Assembly: GCA_900319405.1 (NCBI GenBank)
Contig: ONOH01000003.1
Span: forward strand, 1-64,000
Direction of reading: 5' to 3'
Origin: an uncultured Bacteroidales bacterium
Lineage (GTDB): Bacteria > Bacteroidota > Bacteroidia > Bacteroidales > UBA932
DNA length: 64,000 nt
The notes beneath the pieces are model-generated. The model searched no databases. It saw only the letters and a program-made list of their open reading frames with translations, and was not told where the DNA came from. The translations under genes were made by a program, and so were the position numbers. Below, one piece after another: positions 18,476 through 26,464 of the stretch (its first letter is position 1; every line of letters starts with the position of its first letter).

Positions 18476-19912
18476 TTATTCGGAGACAAACAAATCGTCC
18501 ATAGTGACGACCGGGCCAAGGTCTCCGGCGTACTTGTTTCCTTGTACGCCATAAGGACTGACCATAGTCAGGGATAGCGTGTAGGAAGTTTTCGTCTTGC
18601 TTCGGAACAGTTCCCGCCGAACGCGCATTTCTTCCATATATGAAGTCTTGATCACAAACGGGACAGAAGAATACTTCATTTCACAAAGGTTGATGACCCT
18701 GTCTGCACGTTGGATAACCAAATCGATCTGGCCTCCAGTCTCGTCATTATTCTTCGGCACATAGGACCACGCCGATACATCGCTCTCGATACCGGAGATG
18801 CCCAGACGCCGCTTGATTTGCTCAATATGGTGCAGACATACCTGCTCGAAGGCATATCCATACCACGACTCCCGCTTTTGATCTCTCATTAGCGTCCAAG
18901 CGTGGGGGTTGGGTACGTGATTACCGCCGACGAAGCGAAGGTAGAAGAGAGAATACATATCTGACAACTGATATAAAGCCCCTTTCTTCTTTCCTCCATA
19001 AGGGTGGTACATTCGCAGAAAGTCGCAGCGGCAGAGGTTTTCCAGTACCTTTGTCAATGCCTGGTTATCAGGGATCTCGAGTCCTGAGACAATCTCCTTA
19101 CGCGTCAGCCCCTTCAGTTTGGAGGCGAGCAGTTCCACAACTCTTGTGTACAGTTTCGCATCATTGAAAAGGGAACGGTATAGGAAATCGTATTCGCCTC
19201 TGAGTTCCCCCTCCATCGTGAAGAACAAGCGGTCGATGTTCTGCATGATGCTGTAGTCTTTATCCAGCATTTGCAAATAATAAGGAGTGCCGCCCAGTGC
19301 CATATAGCACTGCATAATCTGTTGTCTGTCCCAATCGAAACCTGTGCTGCTAAGGTACTGTTCTGTTTCGTAAAGATTGAAAGGATACAGTGGTATACGT
19401 CTTGTGACTCGGTTGTGGAGCCCCCCTTTGTCGCCAAGGAGTTTGTTGATCATCCAAGTGGTAGCTGATCCGCAAACGATGAGTTTCAGGCCCTTGACGG
19501 TAGATCCCCACATGTTCCAGAAAGACTCCAGAGCCCGGATGAAGTCGGACTTTGGTGTATCGTACCAGGGCAACTCATCGATAAATACCAGGATTCTCTC
19601 TTTTTTCAGGGTGGAAAGATATTCCTTCAGACAGTTGAAGGCTTCGAACCAGTTCTTGGGATGCGGTTTTTTCTTTCCGGAATAAGATGCAATCTGCCTG
19701 GAGAACTCCCTGAGCTGCTTGTCCCTGGCAATCTGGTAGATGCCAGAGGCATAAAAGTCAAACCTATCGCTGAATAATTCTTTCACAAGAAATGTTTTTC
19801 CTACTCTTCGGCGACCGTAGATAGCAACGAATTCCGCCTTATCAGAGTCATAGCATTTCTGCAGAATTTCCTGCTCCCGCTTGCGTCCTATGATTGATGC
19901 TTTGTATTCCAT
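18476..19912 (-). CDS. AAA ATPase with C-terminal DUF234/PD-(D/E)XK-like domain
   Basis: 478 residues. The N-terminal ATPase domain (ATPase_2 type) has Walker A GRRRVGKT at 33-40 and Walker B VFIDELPW with Asp112-Glu113; CGSAT at 147-151 is the sensor region. A winged-helix-like middle follows (KGLTRKEIVSGLEIPD). The C-terminal DUF234 part carries a nuclease-like GGQIDLVIQRADRVINLCEMK with Asp397, Glu411 and Lys413 in a D-x(n)-E-x-K arrangement. Such ATPases are abundant and often multi-copy in Bacteroidetes and archaea; their function is unsettled. The gene is less GC-rich than its neighbours and is flanked at both ends by palindromes with the same core. With the 43-bp repeats around it, this points to acquired DNA. 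Confidence 0.88.
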   Translation of the reverse strand: MEYKASIIGRKREQEILQKCYDSDKAEFVAIYGRRRVGKTFLVKELFSDRFDFYASGIYQIARDKQLREFSRQIASYSGKKKPHPKNWFEAFNCLKEYLSTLKKERILVFIDELPWYDTPKSDFIRALESFWNMWGSTVKGLKLIVCGSATTWMINKLLGDKGGLHNRVTRRIPLYPFNLYETEQYLSSTGFDWDRQQIMQCYMALGGTPYYLQMLDKDYSIMQNIDRLFFTMEGELRGEYDFLYRSLFNDAKLYTRVVELLASKLKGLTRKEIVSGLEIPDNQALTKVLENLCRCDFLRMYHPYGGKKKGALYQLSDMYSLFYLRFVGGNHVPNPHAWTLMRDQKRESWYGYAFEQVCLHHIEQIKRRLGISGIESDVSAWSYVPKNNDETGGQIDLVIQRADRVINLCEMKYSSVPFVIKTSYMEEMRVRRELFRSKTKTSYTLSLTMVSPYGVQGNKYAGDLGPVVTMDDLFVSE

Positions 19913-19930
19913 ACGTCAATACTTATGGTG

Positions 19931-19938
19931 CAAAGATA
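19931..19938 (-). promoter_or_regulatory. -7 box (TATCTTTG) of the ATPase gene
   Basis: On the minus strand TATCTTTG lies 18 bp before the ATG at 19912. The upstream palindrome begins 21 bp further out, where the -33 region would lie, so it could serve as an operator. Confidence 0.6.
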
Positions 19939-19959
19939 CATGTTTTAATTGAATTAATA

Positions 19960-20014
19960 GCCGATAACATAGCGAAATCCTTCTTTGTTTACGAGATTTC
20001 GCTATCATATCGGC
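19960..20014. repeat. Palindrome upstream of the ATPase gene
   Basis: GCCGATAACATAGCGAAATC (19960-19979) pairs with 19995-20014 at 18 of 20 positions around a 15-base loop. It shares the core ATAGCGAAATC/GATTTCGCTAT with the palindrome at 18422-18470. Confidence 0.8.
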
Positions 20015-20052
20015 GGAAATTTTGTAAAATGTAGATAAAATGTAAAGCGCCC

Positions 20053-20082
20053 TTTGCATTTAGAAAAATATACTTAACTTTG
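20053..20082 (+). promoter_or_regulatory. Promoter of the membrane-protein/XRE pair
   Basis: TTTG at 20053-20056, 18 bp, then TAACTTTG at 20075-20082; the ATG follows 24 bp later at 20107. Confidence 0.75.
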
Positions 20083-20106
20083 CATTGAACTCATAAACGT
20101 ATCGAC

Positions 20107-20577
20107 ATGAAACAAAAAAATCTTCTTATGCCTAACGGCTGCCAGCGGGCGGGCTGGTGGATGTTGATCTTGATTCCTGTAATTCTCGGTTGTTACTATG
20201 TATTGTATGCTTTCTTCCGGGAAAGCGCACTATTTGCCCTTGTAAATAATAACAGCCGTTATATGACTATGACACTGGGTATTGTGGTAGTAGTATCTTT
20301 GTTCCTTATCTGTCTTTCCAAGGAGAAAACAGAGGACGAAATGATTTCGGCTCTCCGGATGCGGACTGTTACGATTATAGCGTATATCCTGTTTTTCTCC
20401 ATACTTGTCTACTTGCTGTACTGGTCACTTGATGCTGGGTTTAGATTCGGCCATTCCTGGGACACTATCTTTTTCTTGCTGCAGGCTTTAACATGGCCCC
20501 TCTTCTTCGCTCCTGTCCTCTACATTGCCATATTCAAGGTAATGCTCTGGCATTCAAAAAAAGATGAAAGGCAATGA
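20107..20577 (+). CDS. Small four-helix membrane protein paired with an XRE regulator
   Basis: 156 residues with four predicted membrane helices (WMLILIPVILGCYYVLYAF near 18; MTLGIVVVVSLFLICL near 56; TIIAYILFFSILVYLLYW near 85; FFLLQALTWPLFFAPVLYIA near 122). The short soluble loop SKEKTEDEMISALRMRT resembles the loop of small DUF2178-like membrane proteins that occur next to YozG-type regulators in Firmicutes and Bacteroidetes. No enzyme motif is seen. Its stop overlaps the start of the XRE gene (ATGA), so the two proteins are made together. The pair may sense a membrane state and report to the regulator; this is inference. Confidence 0.78.
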   Translation: MKQKNLLMPNGCQRAGWWMLILIPVILGCYYVLYAFFRESALFALVNNNSRYMTMTLGIVVVVSLFLICLSKEKTEDEMISALRMRTVTIIAYILFFSILVYLLYWSLDAGFRFGHSWDTIFFLLQALTWPLFFAPVLYIAIFKVMLWHSKKDERQ

Positions 20578-20774
20578 AGAACAATTTAAGGGTCGAGAGG
20601 GCCATTCTTGACATTACCCAGCAACAACTGGCCGAAGCCGTCGGCGTCAGCCGCAACACCATTATCTCCATCGAATCCGGGAGATATGTACCATCCACCG
20701 TGCTTGCCCTAAAAATAGCCAGATACTTTGGCAAACCGCTTGAAGTCATTTTCCAACTAGAAGAGGACGAGTAA
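20574..20774 (+). CDS. XRE-family transcriptional regulator (YozG-like)
   Basis: 66 residues that are almost entirely a Cro/C1-type helix-turn-helix: LRVERAILDITQQQLAEAVG, then VSRNTIISIESGRYVPSTVLALKIARYFGKPLEVIF. This size and the FGKPLEVIFQLEEDE ending are typical of the small regulators co-encoded with a membrane protein. It overlaps the upstream gene by four bases. It probably represses its own operon. Confidence 0.9.
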   Translation: MKNNLRVERAILDITQQQLAEAVGVSRNTIISIESGRYVPSTVLALKIARYFGKPLEVIFQLEEDE

Positions 20775-20787
20775 GATTTCAGGCCCG

Positions 20788-20830
20788 AAAAATGAAGCCA
20801 AGATGTAGCCAACTTGGAAAAGCAATCGGC
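20788..20830 (+). repeat. 43-bp direct repeat, right copy
   Basis: Matches 18281-18323 at 41 of 43 positions. It is followed by a hairpin, GCCCCCACG (20828-20836) against CGTGAGGGC (20839-20847) with one mismatch, which mirrors the hairpin after the left copy. Confidence 0.8.
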
Positions 20831-20837
20831 CCCCACG

Positions 20838-20969
20838 TGCGTGAGGGCAGGCTGGGATGAGAAAGTCTCCGGCCGTCACCTCAAACGGTTTGTTGCCACA
20901 GAGAAAAGACATCTTCCCACCCTTGCAGAGTAGATGAACGGGTAGTCTTTGTCCCCTTTGAACCTTCAA
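20838..20969 (-). pseudogene. Remnant of a cupin-type (AraC-like sensor?) domain
   Basis: On the minus strand the frame reads VHLLCKGGKMSFLCG, NKPFEVTAGDFLIPACP: the strand-turn pattern and V-x-A-G-D-F-L-I-P of a cupin fold, as in the sensor domain of AraC-type regulators. It lacks a proper start, and after ACP it runs straight into the hairpin and 43-bp repeat. The coding similarity is therefore cut at the repeat boundary. The family assignment is tentative. Confidence 0.4.
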
Positions 20970-20974
20970 ATTAG

Positions 20975-20996
20975 ACCACCGAAAGGTGGTTTTATT
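20975..20996 (+). terminator. Hairpin terminator, plus strand
   Basis: ACCACC, loop GAAA, GGTGGT followed by TTTATTATTT. It could end transcription from the XRE operon. Confidence 0.6.
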
Positions 20997-21271
20997 ATTT
21001 CATAAGGTCAAACGCGCGGATAGCCTTTTCCATTATACACAGAACGCTTTCAATGGCATTATGACACTTCTGAGAGGTAAGGGTTTCACGCAGTGCAAAC
21101 ACAAGGGTTCCGAATGGAGAACAGCCTTGGCACAGGACGCATATCCCTGGGTGAATCTCATCGCCTTGGGAGAAGACCAGACCGTCTGGACCTTGTACGG
21201 TATCCATAATGTCGCAGGCAGCCATCGGCCCGCACCCGTAGCTGCTGCTACGCCACCCTGGCCTGGAAGCG

Positions 21272-24200
21272 TTATTGCTCGCTGGCCAAAGGCGGGCGAT
21301 AGGCGCTGTTGGCCCGGTAGTGGGGCGCGTACAGAGACTCGATAACCGTAACGGGAGCCACAAAACTGCCCGCCTGCTGGACAAAGAATTCCTCGGTCAG
21401 CACCGTATTCTCCTCGGGATAGGAATCGAAGTAGAACTCCGTGCAGGAGGCTTTCACATTGCGGTATCCTTGCGGGAAGAAGCTCCAGGAGGCGTTGCGG
21501 CGGACCCAGCCGATGAAGCCGTATCCCAGGTGCCCGGAAAGCTGCTGCACGGGACGGAGGGAGGCTTCACGACCGGCGGTGAGTTTGACGAAACTCCGGT
21601 TCTCGGCATTCCAGATGTGATACTTCACCACAATCTTGTCTCCCACTTTCACCGCTTCTCCTTCCCGGAGCTCCACCAGATTGCCTTCCGTTTCCTTGTA
21701 GAACCTGCGTTCCAGACGGAAGCCGTTTCCGCTGGCTTTCACTTTCCGGAAAGGTGCCTGGTACGTGGACGATAGCGTCAGCACCCGGGTGTCCAGAACA
21801 GCCTCAGAGCCGTCCAGAATAGAGGTTATGGCATCGATATAGGCCGGCTCGGTATCCCAGTGCTGCGTCTCTTTCTGAAGCATCAGCCAAAGCCGGATTC
21901 CGTCGGCAAGGTCGGGAGAATAGCGGGAAAGAAGGTCGCAGAGGAGGGCGTGGGCGTAGGCTTCGCTTTCCATCAGCCCGCGCCAGGGCATCACGGCATT
22001 GGGATAGTACCAGCCGCCGTCACGGTGCTCCACGGCATATTCCAGGAGGGAGGCCGCATCGGCCTGCATCGATTTGCGTAGGGCCGACGGGAGGTTCGCA
22101 CCCCACGCTTTGGCCAGCGCGAGACCCTTGTCTCCTGCAAGGAGGTTCTCAAGGGTAAGCAGGCGGCGGCTCTTGGAGAGAATCTGGCCCTTGAGGCCGC
22201 GGCCGTCCTTTTTGGAAGGTGTCAGATAATCCGCAAGCCATTTCCGGAATTCCGTCATGCGCTTCTTTTCGGTCTCGGAAACCGCTTTTACCTCGAAGGG
22301 AATTTCGGGATAGAGGGAGCGGATGTGGCAGTACTGTGCGTCGGAAAGGGCGCCGTACCAAAGTGGACGGCTTGTGTCGAACTGCTCCTTGTCCAGGTAT
22401 CTGACGGACGAGGCCAGGTCCGGAACCTCGAATCCGCGGGCCCGGAGCTTGGCTGCCCGCTCCAGCATCACGGCCGTGATGGACGGGGAGGATTTCATTC
22501 CCTCGAACCAGCCGAAACCGCCGTCCCCGTTGCGGCAGGCCAGGATTCTGGTCAGCAGGGATTCTTCTGTAAGTTCCGAATGGCAGCCGTCCGGAAGGAT
22601 TCTCCCGGCCATCCGGCGGATGTACCACGCCTCAGAGAGGGAGAGAACGTCCTTTCCGGAGGGTTCCACGTGCGAAGGAATGGCATCCCGTACCATATCC
22701 AGCACGGTGATTTCCTTCAGGCCGGCGTTCGATGCCGGCACGTTCACGAAGCGGCTCCGGAGGTCTTTCAACAGGTCTTCACGGGACATTCCGCTGCGAA
22801 GGACGGCCGAATGGGCCTCTACCAGCGCCTGGGCGGCCGGATACACCGGAACCGTCACCTGCACGGCATCGGAAAAATCGGAAGCCTTGAAAAGGGCCTT
22901 GAGGGTCAGGTCGCCGGGATGGTCGGGGGTTGTCACCCGGAAGGTATGGGACAGGACTTCCCCGGGCTTGACGGTCACGGGAACCATCTGGGAAGCGGCA
23001 GCCGCCTTCCCGGAGGATGTCTCCAGCACCAGGGTGCCGGAAACCGGCTCTTCGGCCATACTGGAAAGGGTGAGCACGCAGTCATACACGTCTCCCCTGT
23101 ACATGAACCGAGGCTCCGTCAAGGCCACTTTCACCGGGAGCGACACCACCATCTCCTTCTCCGTCAAGGCATTGTGCATTTCCTTGTCGTGCGCGAGCAC
23201 CCGTACATAATAGGTAGAGAGCTTGTCGGATGTGCGGAAACTGAAATCCAGGGTGCCGTCGGCCGAAGGACGTAGCTGCGGCTGGAAAGTGAGGGCCGTG
23301 GAGAAATCGCTGCGGAGAAGGGCGCTCCCCCCTTCCTCCGGCACCAGGTCCATCGCCGAATTGGCATCCTTGGCAAGAGGCGCAGGCGAAGCGGAGACCA
23401 TCCTGGCATAAGGCAAGGATTCCTCTTCGACAACATCCTCCATTACGCCTCCCAGGCTTTTGGTACGGTACATCCTGTGCTCCACATAGACCCTTCCCAC
23501 CCTTCCGCAGACACTCTCCACGAAAAGATGGTCCACCGACACGTCCCGGGTGTGCACCAGCGGCCAATTATTGGTCTGGATGGCATCCAGGCTCTTGTCC
23601 CAGGCAGCAGCCAGGACCTCGGTCCCGGGGACTGTCCTGACGGAGAAAGCGTACAGTGTACCGGGATATGCCTTGTCCTGGAAGCGGGTGAAATGCAGCG
23701 GCAGGCTGAAACGGTCTTTCTCCCGGCGGAACTGCCAGTCATAGTTTACAGCCTTGTCATGAATGAAATAGAATACCTGCAGACGCACCGCGTCAGGATA
23801 GGAGTCCTTATAGTCGAAACGGATGTCTTCGATTGTTCCGTCGGCCACTTCCAGTTTCCGGGATTCCAGCACCTGACGGTTCTCCCCGTAAAGGAGCAGG
23901 AGGGCATAGGCCTTCCCTTCAGAGGTGCCGATGCGGGCCGATACCGGCTGCCCGGAGGCCAGGGTGAGCGGCCCGGGAATGAATACCCGGCTCAGCTGCG
24001 GCATCAGCGTACTGTCCCCGGCGGGAATACAGTAGAAGTGGAAATAGCGCGTCCGTTTCGTCGTTTGTCCGTCTTTCAGCGTGGCCTCCACCTCGGCCTT
24101 CATCCTGTAGAATCCGCCTCCCGGCAGCTCGAAAGCGAGGTCTTTGCCGGACGGGGTTTCACCCTCGGCCAGGACACTCTCGTCGGCCTTCATCAGGCTG

Positions 24201-26419
24201 TATTTCACGATGCCTGGAACAGCGTTTCCGGCTCCGTCCCGAGCCTCCAGCTTCAGCCGGAGCGACGTTCCCAGGAGGGTATAGCGCGCGCTTTCCGTAG
24301 TCGTGTAATGATAGTATTTATTCGCGTTGGGGACAAGGTCTGCCACGGCGTCATCCGTAACGATGGCTTCCACCGACAAAGATTTGCCCACGAAATAGCC
24401 GTTGGTGAAGCTGAGCGTTTCACCGCTGGCGTCCGTCACCTTCACCTCCGCGTGGTAATAACCCGAATCATTGGTCTTGGTCGGGAAAGTGAAGCGGAAG
24501 CCGTTATCGGCCGATACGACTCCTTCCTCCTCCAGGATAGTATCTCCGAACAAACTGATTTTGAGCGCGATGCGGCTTCCCGCAAGGCTGTGCCCGGAGA
24601 AGGAGGTGAGCTTGCCGCTCACGGGCACATCGTCTCCGGCAAGATACAGATGCTCCACCGGATCGAAGCTAAGCTCGAAACTGGGCAGCACGAATTCGTC
24701 CACCCGGAAATAAACGGTTTCCAGTCCGGAAATGGAGAGGCTGAAACGGCCGTTCCGGGCACCCCGGGGCAGCACGAACCGGCCCGAGACGGAGCCGAAT
24801 TCGTTGGTGGTGAGCGTGAGTGCCTGCAAGCGCTTGCCTTCGGAGTCCTTCAGGCAGGCCTCCACTTCCATTCCCTCCACCACGGAGAAGGATTGCCGGG
24901 GATCGCCCCGGAACACGACGGCCTTGAAGCGGACCGTGTCTCCGGGATGATAGGCTCCCTGATCCCGGTAGATATGGCAGCGGGTACGGTCTCCCTCGGA
25001 ATAGGAAAAACGATCCGAAAGGCCGACCGGCCTGCTCTTCCGGTCTCCGCTGACAGCCTTCAACGTCAGATAGGCATCCTTTTCTTTCTCCATCGCCTTT
25101 ACGAAGGCCTGCGGCAGCGGTGTAAAGCCGTCCATCTTCATGCTGGTGGATGCCAGCACCTTGTCTCCATTGAGAAGATGCAGGGTGACCTTGCGAAGCG
25201 GCTCCCCGCTGTCATGATCGGCCACGTACACCTTGTGACCCTGGGCATCCTTGCGGGTGGCGATGGAAAGGGTATAATGCGTGTAGCCATCCTGGGAGAT
25301 GAGTTTTCCGTTAACCGCCTCGACGGTATAGTCCCCGTCTTCCAGATCCGGCATCTGAAGGGTGAGCGTATCCTTGACATAAAAACTGCCGATGGGATTC
25401 ACCGCCTTCCAGGTTTTGAGGCTCTTCTGCCCGGAGCGAAGGGTGACCGTGGCCCGGTCCAGGTTCCGCAAAAGGACGATGATCCGGTCTTTTTCCGTAT
25501 ATACATACAAATCCTTTGCGTTGAGGGTGCGTACAAGTTCCTCGGGGTACTTGCAGCCGGCGGCGATATCAGCCTTCGTACCCTTGTAGCCGCGGCGCTC
25601 TTCCTCCAGGGTCTGTGCAGTCCGGCAAAGGGAGCGGTACTGGTCGGACGTGGCTTTCCGGTCTGTGAGAAGTTCTTCCTTCCGAATCCTCAGGAGTTCG
25701 GCCTTGGCATAGACCGAAACGGCCTTTCCAGTATATTGATTGGCAAAAGAGGCCAGCTCACGACGCTGGTCTTCCCAACGGAATCTCCCCGAAGAATGGC
25801 GACGGATGAGGGTATCGAACTCCAGGGCAGCCTCGTTGGGATAGACACCCTTGATTTCTTCCAGGAGCGCCTGGTACACTTCGTCGGTTTCGGAAATCAG
25901 GGACCCGCGGCCGGTAAGGACGCTCCACAGGACATACTCCCTGTCGCTTCGCACAAAAGGGGGAAGCGTTCCGCCAAGGTAGCGCTGGATGTCCCGGTAA
26001 AACTCCGGGGTGCGGCCCTGGAAGCGGTGGAGGTTTTCCTTCACATAGGCCCAGAGCTGGTCCGAAGACGCGCGATTCCAGGCGTTCATCCAGTGGAAGG
26101 TGACAATGGGCTCGTCAAAGGCTTTCACCTCCTGCTCCAATTCCCGGCGAAGACGGTCCTGTTGCTTCCAGTCCCGCCGCGAAACCGTATTGACATAAGC
26201 GGTGGCGGCATCGTAGAAATCGACCGGAAGACGCTTTTCCCGGGCTTCCTTTTTGATCCGGGACAATATTTCCGCCTCTTTCTGGGGGCGGTCGGCCCTG
26301 GCGGCCTCTTCGTACTGCTTCCACAGACCGGTGAGTTTGTGACCGTCATTCATAGGCGAGGCAATGGCTGCGGTACCGGTCAGGATGGCCAGTAACCAGG
26401 TGACGAGAGTCCTTATCAT
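21272..26419 (-). CDS. Large alpha-2-macroglobulin-like protein without thioester
   Basis: 1715 residues with a signal peptide (MIRTLVTWLLAILTGTAAIA) and no lipobox. About 330 helical residues (TPR-like N-terminus) are followed by macroglobulin beta domains (YHPGDTVRFKAVVFRGDP near 490, the MG2 signature; YLAGDDVPVSGKLTSFSGHS) and an A2M domain with TLDFSFRTSDKLSTYYVRV. The helical domain that normally bears the thioester is present (RNGDGGFGWFEGMKSSPS) but no C-G-E-Q motif occurs. It should be periplasmic and may act non-covalently or in export of surface proteins. A short CHSELTEESLL segment (from 22559-22583) looks repeat-derived. It follows folC on the same strand across 45 bp. Confidence 0.87.
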   Translation of the reverse strand: MIRTLVTWLLAILTGTAAIASPMNDGHKLTGLWKQYEEAARADRPQKEAEILSRIKKEAREKRLPVDFYDAATAYVNTVSRRDWKQQDRLRRELEQEVKAFDEPIVTFHWMNAWNRASSDQLWAYVKENLHRFQGRTPEFYRDIQRYLGGTLPPFVRSDREYVLWSVLTGRGSLISETDEVYQALLEEIKGVYPNEAALEFDTLIRRHSSGRFRWEDQRRELASFANQYTGKAVSVYAKAELLRIRKEELLTDRKATSDQYRSLCRTAQTLEEERRGYKGTKADIAAGCKYPEELVRTLNAKDLYVYTEKDRIIVLLRNLDRATVTLRSGQKSLKTWKAVNPIGSFYVKDTLTLQMPDLEDGDYTVEAVNGKLISQDGYTHYTLSIATRKDAQGHKVYVADHDSGEPLRKVTLHLLNGDKVLASTSMKMDGFTPLPQAFVKAMEKEKDAYLTLKAVSGDRKSRPVGLSDRFSYSEGDRTRCHIYRDQGAYHPGDTVRFKAVVFRGDPRQSFSVVEGMEVEACLKDSEGKRLQALTLTTNEFGSVSGRFVLPRGARNGRFSLSISGLETVYFRVDEFVLPSFELSFDPVEHLYLAGDDVPVSGKLTSFSGHSLAGSRIALKISLFGDTILEEEGVVSADNGFRFTFPTKTNDSGYYHAEVKVTDASGETLSFTNGYFVGKSLSVEAIVTDDAVADLVPNANKYYHYTTTESARYTLLGTSLRLKLEARDGAGNAVPGIVKYSLMKADESVLAEGETPSGKDLAFELPGGGFYRMKAEVEATLKDGQTTKRTRYFHFYCIPAGDSTLMPQLSRVFIPGPLTLASGQPVSARIGTSEGKAYALLLLYGENRQVLESRKLEVADGTIEDIRFDYKDSYPDAVRLQVFYFIHDKAVNYDWQFRREKDRFSLPLHFTRFQDKAYPGTLYAFSVRTVPGTEVLAAAWDKSLDAIQTNNWPLVHTRDVSVDHLFVESVCGRVGRVYVEHRMYRTKSLGGVMEDVVEEESLPYARMVSASPAPLAKDANSAMDLVPEEGGSALLRSDFSTALTFQPQLRPSADGTLDFSFRTSDKLSTYYVRVLAHDKEMHNALTEKEMVVSLPVKVALTEPRFMYRGDVYDCVLTLSSMAEEPVSGTLVLETSSGKAAAASQMVPVTVKPGEVLSHTFRVTTPDHPGDLTLKALFKASDFSDAVQVTVPVYPAAQALVEAHSAVLRSGMSREDLLKDLRSRFVNVPASNAGLKEITVLDMVRDAIPSHVEPSGKDVLSLSEAWYIRRMAGRILPDGCHSELTEESLLTRILACRNGDGGFGWFEGMKSSPSITAVMLERAAKLRARGFEVPDLASSVRYLDKEQFDTSRPLWYGALSDAQYCHIRSLYPEIPFEVKAVSETEKKRMTEFRKWLADYLTPSKKDGRGLKGQILSKSRRLLTLENLLAGDKGLALAKAWGANLPSALRKSMQADAASLLEYAVEHRDGGWYYPNAVMPWRGLMESEAYAHALLCDLLSRYSPDLADGIRLWLMLQKETQHWDTEPAYIDAITSILDGSEAVLDTRVLTLSSTYQAPFRKVKASGNGFRLERRFYKETEGNLVELREGEAVKVGDKIVVKYHIWNAENRSFVKLTAGREASLRPVQQLSGHLGYGFIGWVRRNASWSFFPQGYRNVKASCTEFYFDSYPEENTVLTEEFFVQQAGSFVAPVTVIESLYAPHYRANSAYRPPLASEQ
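22559..22583 (-). repeat. Diverged copy of the dispersed short repeat, in the second macroglobulin gene
   Basis: Read on the minus strand, CATTCGGAACTTACAGAAGA(ATC) resembles the repeat at 10262-10288 (CATTCTGAGCGTAAGCGAAG then AATC). It encodes CHSELTEES, the peptide pattern typical of that repeat in frame. Confidence 0.35.
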
Positions 26420-26436
26420 AATTTCTCATTTCTAAA

Positions 26437-26451
26437 TCTGTCCTAGACAGA
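26437..26451. repeat. Short palindrome between folC and the macroglobulin gene
   Basis: TCTGTC-CTA-GACAGA is a perfect 6-bp inverted repeat in the 45-bp gap. It could be an operator or a weak stem. Confidence 0.4.
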
Positions 26452-26464
26452 ACAAGATTCGTAC

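Larger units (their letters stand above)
20775..21271. other. 497-bp interval without a confident gene
   Basis: The interval holds the right 43-bp direct repeat (20788-20830), a remnant of a cupin-like coding sequence on the minus strand (about 20838-20969), and a hairpin at 20975-20990. A 76-codon minus-strand frame (20995-21225, starting MAACDIMDTVQGPDG) has no family I recognise. It is probably not a normal gene, but I cannot exclude a fragment. Confidence 0.6.

Noticed and set aside
20986-21345. 119-codon plus-strand frame opposite the 76-codon minus-strand frame
   Set aside because: Starts with GTG at a terminator, overlaps the macroglobulin end, and has no recognisable composition or family.
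23477-26395. Open frame of 972 codons antisense to the second macroglobulin
   Set aside because: The sense strand has a signal peptide and macroglobulin domains; the antisense product has none.
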